Part shown: one piece after another, positions 29,275-36,294 of the stretch
How the letters are laid out: each line of letters starts with the position of its first letter
Position numbering within the stretch: position 1 is the stretch's first letter
The notes under the pieces: generated by a model
Seen by the model: the letters and a program-made list of their open reading frames with translations, nothing else
Databases searched by the model: none
What the model was told of the DNA's origin: nothing
Source of the DNA: Parabacteroides merdae ATCC 43184
Lineage (GTDB): Bacteria > Bacteroidota > Bacteroidia > Bacteroidales > Tannerellaceae
Length of the DNA stretch: 64,000 bases
Assembly (NCBI RefSeq): GCF_025151215.1
Contig: NZ_CP102286.1
Coordinates: 4,030,001 to 4,094,000 of the forward strand
Direction: 5' to 3'
Translations under genes and position numbers: made by a program

Positions 29275-30737
29275 TTTAAAAGGAGTTCATAGTCTTCTGT
29301 GATCGGGATCATCTTCTCGAAATCGTAACCGGTCAGGCTGCGGAGACCGTAATAGAGATTCCAATAATTATATAAAGCCGCGATGTAAGCACGACGGGAA
29401 TTGTCTTTTTCGGCTATGGCGGCATTGAGATCGAGAATCGTCGATTTGCCTAACAGGTAGAGCCTGCGTGCCACATCGTTACGGCGCTGGGCCGTTTGGT
29501 CTGTTTTATAGGCTATGGCAACTTTTCCGGCCTGTATGTTGAATTGCTTGACAATCTTGGCTACGTTCAGTTCGAAATCCATCCGTTCTTGTTCCAGTTC
29601 GGTGTAAACCTTGTCGCGGTTGCTTTTGGCCACTTTCACCCGGCCTTTACCTACGCCCCAGTCCAATATCGGTATGCGTATCCCCAATGTCACCAATTGC
29701 TGGTCCATCGGGTCGCGGTAGGATTCTTTCAGCTTTTCGTTGCTTTGCGTCAGACCGAACTGTGCATATAAGGCTGCTTTAAAACCCCGGTTGGCTTTTG
29801 CCTCGGCAACGTTGCTTTCACTTTGCAGCCGGCGGCGTTCGAAAGCGCTGATATCCGGGTTGTTTTGGAAAGCAAGCTGCATGGCTTCGTTTACGTCGAC
29901 TGTGAAGTGAGGAATACTGTCGTCGGGAATCACTACCAAGTTTATATTTTCGGAAATGCCCAGATAACTGCGGAGCGACTGGATATAATCGTCGACCTCG
30001 ATTTGCGCATTGAGGCAGTTTGTTTGTTCGGTCAGTTTGTTGAGTTCCAATTGGAGCATTTCGTTTTCGGTGATCGTTCCGATATTGTAACGTCCTTGTG
30101 CATACCGGTAAAGCGTGTCGGCGTATGCAAAATTATAGTTCGCGATTTCCAGCGATGTCTGTGCCGTAGCCAAGTTAAAAAAGCGGTTGGTCGTATAGGC
30201 TGCTACCAGTTCAAGTGTTTCGATATAGGTCTTTTTTGCTTCTTCGTATTTGATCGGCTCGATACGGCGTTCCCATTTAAGGTCATTGAAGCCGAATAAG
30301 TCTTGTTCATATCCTACGACAACCGGAGTACTTTTGTAAGACGAGATATTGTCGGTAAACATATCCAGTCTTTCAAGTCCGGTTTTCAATAAAACCTTTC
30401 CCCCTGTAAGGGCTATATTTTGTTGGATTTCGAGGCTGGCATCGACTGAGAGTTGGTTCCGATGCACAAACTTGTCGCTACCGTCTTCCAAGGTGACTGA
30501 CTGGATGGAACGATTCAAGCTCGGATCGGATGTAAGTGTCAGGCTCGGCAACTGTTTAGCCCGGAACGAACGCCAGTTCCAGTAAGAAGCCCTGAAAGCG
30601 TGACGGGCGGCAATCGCTTCAGGAGAATTCCGACGTGCCATTTCGATAGCTTCGCTCAATGTCAGCGTAAGTGTTTTCTGCGCCTGGAGCTGTAAGGGGA
30701 GCAGAAATAGTATTGCTATGTATATTATTTGTTTCAT
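29268..30737 (-). CDS. TolC-family outer-membrane efflux channel
   Basis: I place the start at the ATG at 30737, which gives a clean signal peptide (KQIIYIAILFLLPLQLQAQ) and a 489-residue protein; a start 96 bp further upstream adds residues that do not fit. The two outer-membrane-efflux repeats are visible, each with long helices (EAIEMARRNSPEAIAARHAF and MQLAFQNNPDISAFERRRLQ). TolC-like trimers form the exit duct of tripartite pumps. It is the first gene of the operon with the adaptor and four permeases, and its promoter region has sigma-54 features. Confidence 0.92.
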   Translation of the reverse strand: MKQIIYIAILFLLPLQLQAQKTLTLTLSEAIEMARRNSPEAIAARHAFRASYWNWRSFRAKQLPSLTLTSDPSLNRSIQSVTLEDGSDKFVHRNQLSVDASLEIQQNIALTGGKVLLKTGLERLDMFTDNISSYKSTPVVVGYEQDLFGFNDLKWERRIEPIKYEEAKKTYIETLELVAAYTTNRFFNLATAQTSLEIANYNFAYADTLYRYAQGRYNIGTITENEMLQLELNKLTEQTNCLNAQIEVDDYIQSLRSYLGISENINLVVIPDDSIPHFTVDVNEAMQLAFQNNPDISAFERRRLQSESNVAEAKANRGFKAALYAQFGLTQSNEKLKESYRDPMDQQLVTLGIRIPILDWGVGKGRVKVAKSNRDKVYTELEQERMDFELNVAKIVKQFNIQAGKVAIAYKTDQTAQRRNDVARRLYLLGKSTILDLNAAIAEKDNSRRAYIAALYNYWNLYYGLRSLTGYDFEKMIPITEDYELLLNN

Positions 30738-30749
30738 GGCAAAAATGAA

Positions 30750-30764
30750 GCAAATAATATGCCA
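30750..30764 (-). promoter_or_regulatory. Sigma-54-type promoter of the efflux operon
   Basis: On the minus strand TGGCAT-N5-TTGC matches the sigma-54 pattern TGGCAC-N5-TTGC with one difference, and the GG-to-GC distance is correct. It lies between the tolC start and an upstream composite operator, next to a gene for a sigma-54 activator. The predicted transcript start would be only 1-2 nt before the tolC ATG, so the mRNA would be almost leaderless, which is unusual. Confidence 0.6.
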
Positions 30765-30819
30765 TTTTTGTAAAAGGTTGGTACTTATGTAAATAGTGAT
30801 GTGTAGTGATATGGATAGG

Positions 30820-30854
30820 GTGCTAATCCGCACAATTTACGTGCGGATTAGCAC
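30820..30854. promoter_or_regulatory. Composite operator, copy A (activator site of the efflux operon)
   Basis: A perfect inverted repeat with 14-bp arms and a 7-nt centre. It reads as four tetramers, GTGC-N6-GCAC-N7-GTGC-N6-GCAC. It is centred about 100 bp upstream of tolC, at a normal distance for an NtrC-type enhancer site. The same architecture recurs at 31370-31404. Confidence 0.75.
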
Positions 30855-30970
30855 GGTATATTCAGGCTGAAATTGTATTAAGAAACGATAGACATCTCTT
30901 TATGGTTTTGCGGGATTCTCTATCACTCTATCACGCTTTGCTTTGTAAGTATTGATAAGCATGATGTACA

Positions 30971-31005
30971 AGGAGTGATACATGCCGGATTCATGTATCA
31001 CTCCT
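30971..31005. repeat. Perfect 14-bp inverted repeat with 7-nt centre
   Basis: AGGAGTGATACATG at 30971-30984 pairs with 30992-31005. Arm and spacer lengths equal those of the composite operator A, but the sequence differs. No T-run follows on either strand, so it is more likely a protein site or RNA hairpin than a terminator. Confidence 0.55.
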
Positions 31006-31188
31006 GTGTCACACTTGTATCAATTGAAACGGAGAATCGGTATTGTTCTGAAAGTAGCGGGAAGCGTATCTATATGTATTTGTGAGCAAGTTATTTCGTC
31101 GACATAAGGTCCTTTTTTGCAGAAAACAAGGAGGAAAAGAGTGGAAAGCAAGCAGAAATGTTCGGAAACATGCCCATCTTCCGGCATT

Positions 31189-31250
31189 CTACACCCGGAT
31201 GTTGACGCTCCCTACACCCGGATGTTGACGCCTCGAACATCCGGGTGTAG
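31189..31250. repeat. Two direct copies and one inverted copy of a 14-20 nt element
   Basis: A 20-nt element beginning CTACACCCGGATGT is at 31189-31208 and 31212-31231 (3-nt spacer); its first 14 nt return as the reverse complement at 31237-31250. The inverted copy can pair with either direct copy, giving two mutually exclusive hairpins. Confidence 0.75.
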
Positions 31251-31369
31251 AGAATCATTACATACTGACATGTTGTAATGAAGATGCTTATTATGCAAGA
31301 AAAGGCTATATGTATTCCAAACATTCTTAATATGTTACTATTAGCTTGCCTGTAAGTGTATGAAAAAAC

Positions 31370-31404
31370 GTGTTATTTCGCACAAATTATGTGCAGTATC
31401 GCAC
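31370..31404. promoter_or_regulatory. Composite operator, copy B (upstream of the regulator gene)
   Basis: Four tetramers, GTGT-N6-GCAC-N7-GTGC-N6-GCAC, with exactly the spacing of copy A at 30820-30854; the central 16 bp differ at only two positions. It ends 24 bp before a good -7 box, so it covers the -33 region of the regulator's own promoter, suggesting autoregulation. Confidence 0.75.
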
Positions 31405-31427
31405 ATACATTCCGTATATATAATACA

Positions 31428-31435
31428 TATCTTTG
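31428..31435 (+). promoter_or_regulatory. -7 promoter box of the response-regulator/kinase operon
   Basis: TATCTTTG matches TAnnTTTG, 47 bp before the start codon. The -33 position is inside or next to operator copy B rather than a TTTG. Confidence 0.5.
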
Positions 31436-31482
31436 TCACGTCAAGGATGATTTTTTACACGAGATAGAATAATACCAGGAAT

Positions 31483-32847
31483 ATGAAGAACGGGAAAATA
31501 TTGATTATAGATGATAACGAAGATGTCCTCTTTGCGTTGAATCTGTTGCTTGAACCTTATGTGGAACAGATAAAAGTGACGACGCAGCCGGAACGGATCG
31601 AGCATTTTATGTCGACATTCGTGCCCGATGTTATTTTATTGGATATGAATTTCCGGCGGGATGCGATCAGCGGACAGGAGGGGTTCTTTTGGCTCGAAAA
31701 GATAAAGGCCGCCGACCCCGATGCCGTGGTTCTTTTTATTACGGCCTATGCAGATACGGAAAAGGCCGTACGTGCCATAAAGGCGGGGGCTACCGACTTT
31801 ATTCCGAAACCCTGGGAAAAAGAAAAACTGCTTGCTACTCTCTCGGCAGCCTTGAAACTGCGTGAAAGCCGTACGGAAATCAATACATTGAAACAGCGGG
31901 TCGAGGCATTAGGAAGCCCTGATGATACCGGCTTTGAGATTATCGGTGAGAGCGATGTCATGCAGGAATTGTTTGCCACGATTGCCAAACTGAAGGATAC
32001 GGATGCCAATATTCTGATTTTAGGCGAAAACGGGACTGGAAAGGATCTGATTGCACGCGCTCTTTATCATCATTCGCCCCGTTGCAACCAGGTTTTTATC
32101 AGTATCGATCTTGGGAGTATCCCGGAACAATTATTTGAAAGCGAACTGTTCGGATATGAAAAAGGAGCTTTCACGGATGCACGGCGCGATAAGCCCGGAC
32201 GTATGGAAGTGGCTTCCGGCGGGACCCTGTTTCTGGATGAAATCGGTAATTTGAGCTTGCCGATGCAGGCGAAGTTATTGACCGCTATCGAGAAAAGGCA
32301 GATTCTCCGTCTGGGTGCTACCCGTTCCGTGCCGATCGATGTCCGGCTGATCTCTGCCACGAATATGGATATCCATGCGATGGTACAGGAAGGAACTTTC
32401 CGGCAGGATTTGTTGTACCGGATCAATACGATCGAGTTGCATATCCCTCCACTCCGCGAACGGGGAAATGACATCTTGCTGTTGGCCGATTATTTTCTGG
32501 ACTGTTATGCCCGCAAGTATAAGAAAAAGATAGGAGGGCTTACCAGAGATGCGAAAACGAAATTGCAAAGCTATGCATGGCCGGGCAATGTCCGCGAACT
32601 GCAACATGCGATCGAGCGTGCCGTGATTCTTTCGGATGGCCCCATGCTGAGACCTGAAAACTTTATGCTGCATCCTGCACCTGCCCAAAAGAAAGGGGAG
32701 CCGGAAGAACTGAACCTGGGAGTTCTCGAAAAGGAAGCGATTGAACGAGCCCTCCGCCGGGCGGACGGGAATATCACGCGTGCTGCCGAGCTGCTGGGAA
32801 TCACCCGTTTTGCCTTGTACCGGAAACTGGATAAGTTGGGCCTATGA
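31483..32847 (+). CDS. NtrC-family sigma-54-dependent response regulator
   Basis: A 454-residue activator. Receiver domain about 4-120 with phosphoacceptor D54 (VILLDMNF) and K109; AAA+ domain about 150-380 with Walker A GENGTGKD (181-188), GTLFLDEIGNL Walker B and an R-finger region; C-terminal Fis-type helix-turn-helix (NITRAAELLGITRFALYRKL). The sigma-54 contact loop reads GAFTDA (228-233) instead of GAFTGA. It should activate the divergent efflux operon from the composite operators. Its stop overlaps the kinase start by 4 bp (ATGA), so the pair is translationally coupled. Confidence 0.95.
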   Translation: MKNGKILIIDDNEDVLFALNLLLEPYVEQIKVTTQPERIEHFMSTFVPDVILLDMNFRRDAISGQEGFFWLEKIKAADPDAVVLFITAYADTEKAVRAIKAGATDFIPKPWEKEKLLATLSAALKLRESRTEINTLKQRVEALGSPDDTGFEIIGESDVMQELFATIAKLKDTDANILILGENGTGKDLIARALYHHSPRCNQVFISIDLGSIPEQLFESELFGYEKGAFTDARRDKPGRMEVASGGTLFLDEIGNLSLPMQAKLLTAIEKRQILRLGATRSVPIDVRLISATNMDIHAMVQEGTFRQDLLYRINTIELHIPPLRERGNDILLLADYFLDCYARKYKKKIGGLTRDAKTKLQSYAWPGNVRELQHAIERAVILSDGPMLRPENFMLHPAPAQKKGEPEELNLGVLEKEAIERALRRADGNITRAAELLGITRFALYRKLDKLGL

Positions 32848-33845
32848 AACGATATGTCCTTTTCCTGAAGATCGGGTTGTTGGTCGGGCTATCTCTTTCA
32901 ATTGCCTTTCTGCTTTTGAAGGAATTGTATTTTACGGCTGTCATGTGTTTTATAATCTTGCTGGGAACTGCTTTTTCCCTTTATCAGGATCAGCGGAAAA
33001 TGCTTCAGAAGATGGAGCATCTGATTGCCAACATCCACTATGGAGATATGAATCTGTCTTTTCCTATCCCTTCGACAGACGGGCCCGAAGCCAACCTGAC
33101 GCGTGCCATGAATGAAGCGCTATCTGCTTTTCGGACCCGTCTGTACAATGTGGTGGTGGCGGAGGCGGAGACAGAAGCCTGGCAAAAGCTGATCCGTGTC
33201 TTGACGCATGAGATCATGAATTCTATCGCCCCTATCATTTCCTTGTCGGAAACGGTGACGGAACGTGCGAGTTCCAACGGGTTGAACGAGCGGGATTACA
33301 GTATTATGTTGCAAGCCATGCAAACGATACACCGTCGGAGCAAGGGGTTATTGGATTTTGTCGAAAATTATCGGAAACTGACTCGTATTCCGGTTCCGAT
33401 GCAGCAGTTGTTTCCGGTTTCCTCTCTTTTTGACGATTTAAGGGGGCTGTATCCTGCCGGTGCTGTTTCGTTCTCTTTCTCTGTCCGGCCGGTAGACTTG
33501 CGTATTTATGCGGATCGTGCCATGATTGAACAGGTGTTGATAAACCTGTTGAAAAATGCAGTCGAGGCATGCCAGGAACGTTCTTATCCCGAAGTCCGGG
33601 TGAATGCGTTCAGGCGTGAAGGTGTTCCGGTGATTACGGTCTCCGACAACGGATACGGCATTGTGCCGGAAGCGATGGATAAGGTATTTGTTCCGTTTTT
33701 TACAACTAAACAGGGCGGTTCGGGAATCGGTCTGAGTGTTTGCCGTCAGATCATGAACCGGCATGGCGGTAGTATTTCCGTTATTTCAGAAGAAGAGAAA
33801 GGAACTACTTTCACTTTGCAATTTCCCCAGACGCGTGTGTTGTAA
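32844..33845 (+). CDS. Sensor histidine kinase, partner of the NtrC-type regulator
   Basis: A 333-residue kinase. Two membrane helices (about 6-25 and 29-46) are joined by only a few residues, so there is almost no periplasmic sensor domain. Then come a linker, a phosphoacceptor region with the histidine in [17 protein letters not shown], and an ATPase domain with N-box [15 protein letters not shown] and [14 protein letters not shown]. The lack of an outside domain recalls intramembrane-sensing kinases such as BceS that work with FtsX-type peptide transporters. Its 3' end overlaps the convergent hybrid kinase gene by 35 bp. Confidence 0.93.
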   Translation: MKRYVLFLKIGLLVGLSLSIAFLLLKELYFTAVMCFIILLGTAFSLYQDQRKMLQKMEHLIANIHYGDMNLSFPIPSTDGPEANLTRAMNEALSAFRTRLYNVVVAEAETEAWQKLIRVLTHEIMNSIAPIISLSETVTERASSNGLNERDYSIMLQAMQTIHRRSKGLLDFVENYRKLTRIPVPMQQLFPVSSLFDDLRGLYPAGAVSFSFSVRPVDLRIYADRAMIEQVLINLLKNAVEACQERSYPEVRVNAFRREGVPVITVSDNGYGIVPEAMDKVFVPFFTTKQGGSGIGLSVCRQIMNRHGGSISVISEEEKGTTFTLQFPQTRVL

Positions 33846-36195
33846 GGGAGAGATATTGGACAATGATTTTTTTCAATTCCGCCGGTTTGATCGGCTTGGC
33901 CGCATATCCGTTGAAGCCGTTTTGCTTTACTCGCTGCTCATCCTCTGAAAAAGCAAAAGCGGTTACGGCAATAATAGGAATGTCGGAGTCTTCTTTTCTG
34001 ATTTCGACAGTTGCCTCATATCCGTCCATGTCCGGCATCTTGAGATCCATCAGGATAAGGTCGGGACGGTGTTCGCGATAAAGCCGGACGGCTTCGTTAC
34101 CATCGTGGGCATGCAATAGGTCGTATTCTTTCAGGACCGCACGGATCAGTATGTAGTTGCTTTCGTTGTCTTCTGCGATCAGCAGCGTCGCTTTTTTCGG
34201 ATTCGTGTTGTCGATTACAGCATCTTCGTTTACCGCCGTTTTTATCGACTGAACGTCAATGCCATGAATGACGGTATCCGGCAAAGTGAACCAGAAAGTC
34301 GAACCTTTCCCCAATTGGGATTCCACACCGATCTCACCGCCCATTTTTTTGACGATCATCTGGCAGATGGCAAGTCCCAGGCCTGTTCCTTGTGCAAAGC
34401 TGTTCAGCTTTACGAAACGGTTGAACACAAGATCTTTCTTCTCCGGTTCTATGCCACATCCCGTATCTCTGACGTAGAGTAACAGTTTATCGTCTTTATG
34501 CCGGTAGCCGAACCGGATGCTTCCTTCTTTCGTAAACTTGATCGCGTTGTTGATGAAGTTCGTGATGACTTGTGCCAATCGGTTCTTGTCCGACATGATG
34601 ATGCAATAAGGCATTTTTTCGACAAAAGAAATCTGTACCCCTTCGGGTGCTTTTAGGCGGGACGATTGCTCGATATCGGATAATAGGGCGTTGATGTCTA
34701 TCTCAGAGTCGATAAATTCCAATGTGCCGGCCTCGATTTTGGCTACGTCCAGGATATCGTTGATTAGTTGCAGGAGCAATTCATTGTTGCTGCTGATGAT
34801 ATTGATATATTCATTCCGTTCCTCTTCGTCCTCCGCCATGGTCAGCAGGTTGGAGAAACCGACAATTGCATTCAGCGGCGTACGGATCTCATGGCTCATA
34901 TTGGCCAGGAAAGCCGATTTCAAACGGTCGGATTCTTCTGCCTTGTCTTTGGCTTTTCTCAGTTCTATTTCGTCTTCTTTCTGTTTGTCGATCAGGATCA
35001 GTAATTTATTTTTCAGCTTGCTGGTGCGCAGGTAAAAGTAAAGCACCATGATCAGGAACAGTAACAACACGATTGCGACCAACAATAGGATTTCAAATTT
35101 ATATTGGACGAATAATCCTACCTCGGTATTAATAAATACGGAATGAGGAGGCAGTTCTTTTGTCGAGATGTGCCTTTCTTTCAGTTTCTTGGCATCGAAT
35201 GTATATAGGTTCGGAATTGTTTCTGTGTCCAATTTTTCAGGATGTTCCTTTAAAAGGTGGAGAGCCTGACGGGCCAGATCTTTTCCTATGGAGCGGTATT
35301 GGGGTATACAGCCTCCGATTGCCCAATGCCCCAGCCCGATGGAAGTCAGTGAAAATGCCGGTACTTTGGGATTTGCCAACATCATGGTGTAAGTTGCGTT
35401 GCCGACATAGTATCCGTCATTGACGTCTACACGCCAGGTTCCCAGAAGAATGATGCTTTGCGGGGGTAACTGCTTGATCTCCTCGATGATGTTATAGATG
35501 TCGTTCTTACGCCCGTCCAAAGGGATGAAGTCTATCCCCTTTATTTTGCCGATTTCCTTTTTTACCAGGGCTTGGAGAGAAATACCGCCATAGCTGTTGT
35601 CTGTGATAAGGGCAAAATGTTTGGTGCTCGGATACAATTTCCGGACCAGTTCTATATTGGCTTTGATATCATAGTTGTAGACGAATCCAGCCAGGTTTCT
35701 TCTCTTGTTTTTCAGGTCTTCTACATTTACACTTTCGGGAGTCCATTCCGCTACGTTTATATTACTGTCAGGTAATAAGACGGCATTTCGGCTGACCATG
35801 CCGCAAAGTATCGGAATATCTCGGATTATGCTGTCATCTTGAGAAAGGTAGGAGGCCCATCCTTCTTGTCCGAGTATAACGATCAGGTTAGGGCTGTTTT
35901 CTCCCTGATATTTGTTCAGCAGTTTACGCATTCTTTCCTTCCAGAGGGGAGCTTCGGGCAGGCTTTTGCAGTTCATGTTCTCGATTACGACAGGCGAGTT
36001 TCCCCCCTGTTTCTTATACTCTTCCATGAATTCGGAAATATTTTGCGTCGTATTGCGTGTGTCGGGATTGTAAGAGCTGATGATCAGGATAGGGTTATTT
36101 TCATCAGCATGGACCCGGCATGTGAAGAGTAGGCATATGACAGTGAAAAAAAATAGCCATCTGTACATTACTTTGTAGTCTGATGATTTGCCCAT
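33811..36195 (-). CDS. Hybrid sensor kinase with periplasmic ABC-substrate-binding-like domain and receiver
   Basis: A 794-residue protein. Signal peptide (an internal ATG at 36168 gives a more typical one); periplasmic region about 35-380 resembling ABC substrate-binding sensors ([37 protein letters not shown]); membrane helix about 382-405; kinase core with phosphoacceptor histidine in [17 protein letters not shown]; ATPase boxes [20 protein letters not shown] and [10 protein letters not shown]-terminal receiver with aspartate in [16 protein letters not shown] and lysine in AAKPIKP. There is no DNA-binding or output domain after the receiver, so phosphate must pass to another protein. It follows the TonB-receptor gene on the same strand. 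Confidence 0.93.
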   Translation of the reverse strand: MGKSSDYKVMYRWLFFFTVICLLFTCRVHADENNPILIISSYNPDTRNTTQNISEFMEEYKKQGGNSPVVIENMNCKSLPEAPLWKERMRKLLNKYQGENSPNLIVILGQEGWASYLSQDDSIIRDIPILCGMVSRNAVLLPDSNINVAEWTPESVNVEDLKNKRRNLAGFVYNYDIKANIELVRKLYPSTKHFALITDNSYGGISLQALVKKEIGKIKGIDFIPLDGRKNDIYNIIEEIKQLPPQSIILLGTWRVDVNDGYYVGNATYTMMLANPKVPAFSLTSIGLGHWAIGGCIPQYRSIGKDLARQALHLLKEHPEKLDTETIPNLYTFDAKKLKERHISTKELPPHSVFINTEVGLFVQYKFEILLLVAIVLLLFLIMVLYFYLRTSKLKNKLLILIDKQKEDEIELRKAKDKAEESDRLKSAFLANMSHEIRTPLNAIVGFSNLLTMAEDEEERNEYINIISSNNELLLQLINDILDVAKIEAGTLEFIDSEIDINALLSDIEQSSRLKAPEGVQISFVEKMPYCIIMSDKNRLAQVITNFINNAIKFTKEGSIRFGYRHKDDKLLLYVRDTGCGIEPEKKDLVFNRFVKLNSFAQGTGLGLAICQMIVKKMGGEIGVESQLGKGSTFWFTLPDTVIHGIDVQSIKTAVNEDAVIDNTNPKKATLLIAEDNESNYILIRAVLKEYDLLHAHDGNEAVRLYREHRPDLILMDLKMPDMDGYEATVEIRKEDSDIPIIAVTAFAFSEDEQRVKQNGFNGYAAKPIKPAELKKIIVQYLSLTTHASGEIAK

Positions 36196-36247
36196 TAAGT
36201 AAATATTATTCTAAACTCCCAAATAGATTCCTTTTGAATCCCGCATG

Positions 36248-36255
36248 CAAAAATA
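36248..36255 (-). promoter_or_regulatory. -7 promoter box of the hybrid kinase gene
   Basis: TATTTTTG on the minus strand matches TAnnTTTG, 52 bp before the start codon at 36195, in the 99-bp gap after the TonB receptor gene. Confidence 0.45.
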
Positions 36256-36294
36256 GGAATTATTTGGTATAAGCTTACATAAATCAACACTTTT

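Larger units (their letters stand above)
30738..31482. other. 745-bp divergent control region, no gene seen
   Basis: This stretch separates tolC from the response-regulator gene. It holds the sigma-54-like promoter, two composite operators, a perfect 14-bp inverted repeat at 30971-31005, a repeat cluster at 31189-31250 and a -7 box at 31428-31435. Short open frames in it have no signal, start context or recognisable motif. An unrecognised small RNA is possible because of the many hairpins. Confidence 0.6.

Noticed and set aside
31189..31250. Direct repeats as a possible CRISPR array
   Set aside because: Only two direct copies with a 3-nt spacer and one inverted copy; no cas genes in the window.
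31405..31482. A sigma-54 promoter for the regulator gene itself
   Set aside because: No GG-N10-GC arrangement was found; a TATCTTTG -7 box of the housekeeping type is present instead.
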